Position numbers and translations under genes: made by a program | Assembly (NCBI GenBank): GCA_015059845.1 | Contig: SUZR01000003.1 | Coordinates: 1 to 64,000, forward strand | Source: Rikenellaceae bacterium | GTDB taxonomy: Bacteria > Bacteroidota > Bacteroidia > Bacteroidales > Rikenellaceae | Reading direction: 5' to 3' | Length of the DNA: 64,000 nt | Notes under the pieces: generated by a model | Databases searched by the model: none | The model's input: the letters and a program-made list of their open reading frames with translations, nothing else | What the model was told of the DNA's origin: nothing | Part shown: positions 62,643 to 64,000 of the stretch, piece by piece | How the letters are laid out: every line of letters begins with the position of its first letter | How positions within the stretch are numbered: position 1 is the first letter of the stretch

Positions 62643-63959
62643 ATGGCACAGATTAAGTTTACAACGGCAGAAGAGGCCGTTAAGGTAATCAAGTCAGGTG
62701 ATCACATTCACCTCTCATCAGTAGCATCAGCACCTCAGTGCTTGATTAAGGCTATGTGCGAGCGTGGCCGCGCAGGCGAGCTTAAGGATGTACACATCCA
62801 CCACCTCCACACCGAGGGTCCTGCACCCTACTCAGAGCCTGAGTTCGAGGGTGTATTCCAGCTCGACTCATTCTTCGTAGGTGGCAACGTACGTAAGACC
62901 ACACAGGCAGGTTATGCTGACTATATTCCTATCTTCCTGAGCGAAACTCAGAAGCTCTACCGCACAGGCGCTGTTCCCTGTAACGTAGCAATGATTCAGG
63001 TATCTACTCCCGACCAGCACGGTTACGTATCATTGGGTACATCGGTAGATGCTACATTGGCAGCTGTTGAGTGCGCTGACCACGTTATCGCTGTTGTGAA
63101 CAAGTATGTTCCCCGCGCATTTGGTGACGCTATGATTCACTCATCGAAGATTGATTTGTTCGTAGCTGACGACCAGCCCCTTGAGGAGGCTCACTTCACC
63201 GCACCTAACGAGGTAGAGGTTAAGATTGGTAAGTACTGCGCAGAGCTTATCGAGGATGGCGCTACACTTCAGATGGGTATTGGTGCTATTCCTAACGCTG
63301 TATTGGCTCAGTTGGGCGGCCACAAGAACTTGGGTATCCACACCGAGATGTTCGCTGATGGTGTACTTCCCTTGGTTGAGGCAGGCGTTATCAACGGCGA
63401 GGCTAAGAACATCGATAAGGGTAAGATGGTATCTACCTTCTTGATGGGTTCACAGAAGGTTTATGACTTCATCCACGATAACCCCGGCGTTATGATGATG
63501 GACGTAGGCTACACCAACGACCCCTTCATCATCGCTAAGAACGACAAGGTTACAGCAATCAACTCTGCACTTCAGGTTGACCTCACAGGTCAGGTATGTG
63601 CTGACTCACTCGGTCGTAAGTTCTACTCTGGTGTAGGTGGTCAGATCGACTTCATCTATGGTGCATCACTCTCTAAGGGCGGTAAGGCTATCATTGCTAT
63701 GCCCTCAATCACAAACAAGGGCGTATCGAAGATTGCTGACGCACTGAACGAGGGTGCAGGTGTTGTTACTACACGTAACCACATCCACTGGTTCGTAACC
63801 GAGAATGGTGCTGTTGACCTCTATGGCAAGAGCCTTCAGGAGCGTGCGCGCTTGATTATCTCAGTTGCTCACCCCTCAGCACAGGAGGCTTTGGATGAGG
63901 CTGCGTTCAACCGCTACGGCTCACACCACCACTATATCAAGGGTTATATGGGCAAGTAA
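62643..63959 (+). CDS. acetyl-CoA hydrolase/transferase family CoA-transferase
   Basis: 438 residues of the family that includes succinyl-CoA:acetate and 4-hydroxybutyrate CoA-transferases, which move CoA between short-chain acids in fermentation. The catalytic Glu is in LGIHTEMFADGVL near residue 235, and the C-terminal domain has GVGGQIDFIYGASLSKGGKA near residue 340 and IISVAHPSAQEALDEAAF. Which acids it uses cannot be told. The codons are highly biased, which suggests a strongly expressed enzyme. It lies 87 bases after infB behind the hairpin. The remaining 41 bases contain the start of a likely terminator (TCCCGCTTGGGA), cut by the window edge. Confidence 0.9.
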   Translation: MAQIKFTTAEEAVKVIKSGDHIHLSSVASAPQCLIKAMCERGRAGELKDVHIHHLHTEGPAPYSEPEFEGVFQLDSFFVGGNVRKTTQAGYADYIPIFLSETQKLYRTGAVPCNVAMIQVSTPDQHGYVSLGTSVDATLAAVECADHVIAVVNKYVPRAFGDAMIHSSKIDLFVADDQPLEEAHFTAPNEVEVKIGKYCAELIEDGATLQMGIGAIPNAVLAQLGGHKNLGIHTEMFADGVLPLVEAGVINGEAKNIDKGKMVSTFLMGSQKVYDFIHDNPGVMMMDVGYTNDPFIIAKNDKVTAINSALQVDLTGQVCADSLGRKFYSGVGGQIDFIYGASLSKGGKAIIAMPSITNKGVSKIADALNEGAGVVTTRNHIHWFVTENGAVDLYGKSLQERARLIISVAHPSAQEALDEAAFNRYGSHHHYIKGYMGK

Positions 63960-64000
63960 TCGGATTACCGAAAATATATGTAAAGCCTTCCCGCTTGGGA

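Overview
The window is a Bacteroidota chromosome segment, most likely Bacteroidales. Signs in the sequence are the fused LpxC/FabZ gene, a fused gamma-alpha 2-oxoglutarate:ferredoxin oxidoreductase, a GldH-type lipoprotein beside a PSP1/RicT gene, promoters of the TAnnTTTG type, almost no Shine-Dalgarno sequences, and a eukaryote-like branching enzyme. Family or genus cannot be fixed from the sequence alone. Nearly all of it is core chromosome; no tRNA, rRNA, transposase or CRISPR array was seen.

Layout. 0.2-5 kb (minus): thioredoxin-like lipoprotein, GH78 alpha-L-rhamnosidase lipoprotein and an AraC regulator. 5.2-9.5 kb (plus): MATE exporter, RicT, GldH-like lipoprotein, TrmB, small membrane protein. 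9.6-21.8 kb (minus): bS21, HhH protein, UbiD-family decarboxylase, Gfo/Idh oxidoreductase, ApbE, small membrane protein, DUF1080 protein, then the Kdo genes kdsD, kdsA, kdsB and lon. 22.1-29.8 kb (plus): NhaD antiporter, ValS, RNase HI, PhnP-like MBL hydrolase, SDR, DUF5009 membrane acyltransferase. 30.1-42.3 kb: GlgB (minus), peptide transporter (plus), a minus-strand envelope block (TamB, ExbB, ExbD, TIGR04076 protein, TonB, DUF1573) and TsaD (plus). 42.4-47.8 kb: PepSY-like lipoprotein, nitronate monooxygenase family protein, then an orphan phage-type locus with a terminase large subunit and a small protein on the minus strand and a divergent LexA/CI-type S24 repressor coupled to an EamA transporter. 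47.8-52.3 kb: KorA/KorB and a K+/H+ antiporter. 52.3-54.4 kb: small membrane or secreted proteins and a second TonB-like protein. 54.5-64 kb (plus): LpxC/FabZ, LpxA, a secreted esterase, rimP-nusA-infB and an acetyl-CoA hydrolase/transferase family CoA-transferase.

Functional themes. Outer-membrane lipid A/Kdo synthesis is split between kdsD-kdsA-kdsB and lpxC/fabZ-lpxA. Envelope energisation and assembly (ExbBD, TonB, TamB) form one block. Translation and tRNA functions (TrmB, ValS, TsaD, bS21, RimP, NusA, IF-2) are spread through the window.

The most unusual signals are non-coding. Two families of intergenic repeats, three copies each, keep stems by paired base changes and look like structured RNAs or small non-autonomous elements. 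A tandem-repeat leader precedes rimP-nusA-infB. The orphan terminase/repressor locus has face-to-face promoters over palindromes and a repressor that keeps a LexA-like Ser/Lys dyad and a possible Ala-Gly cleavage site.
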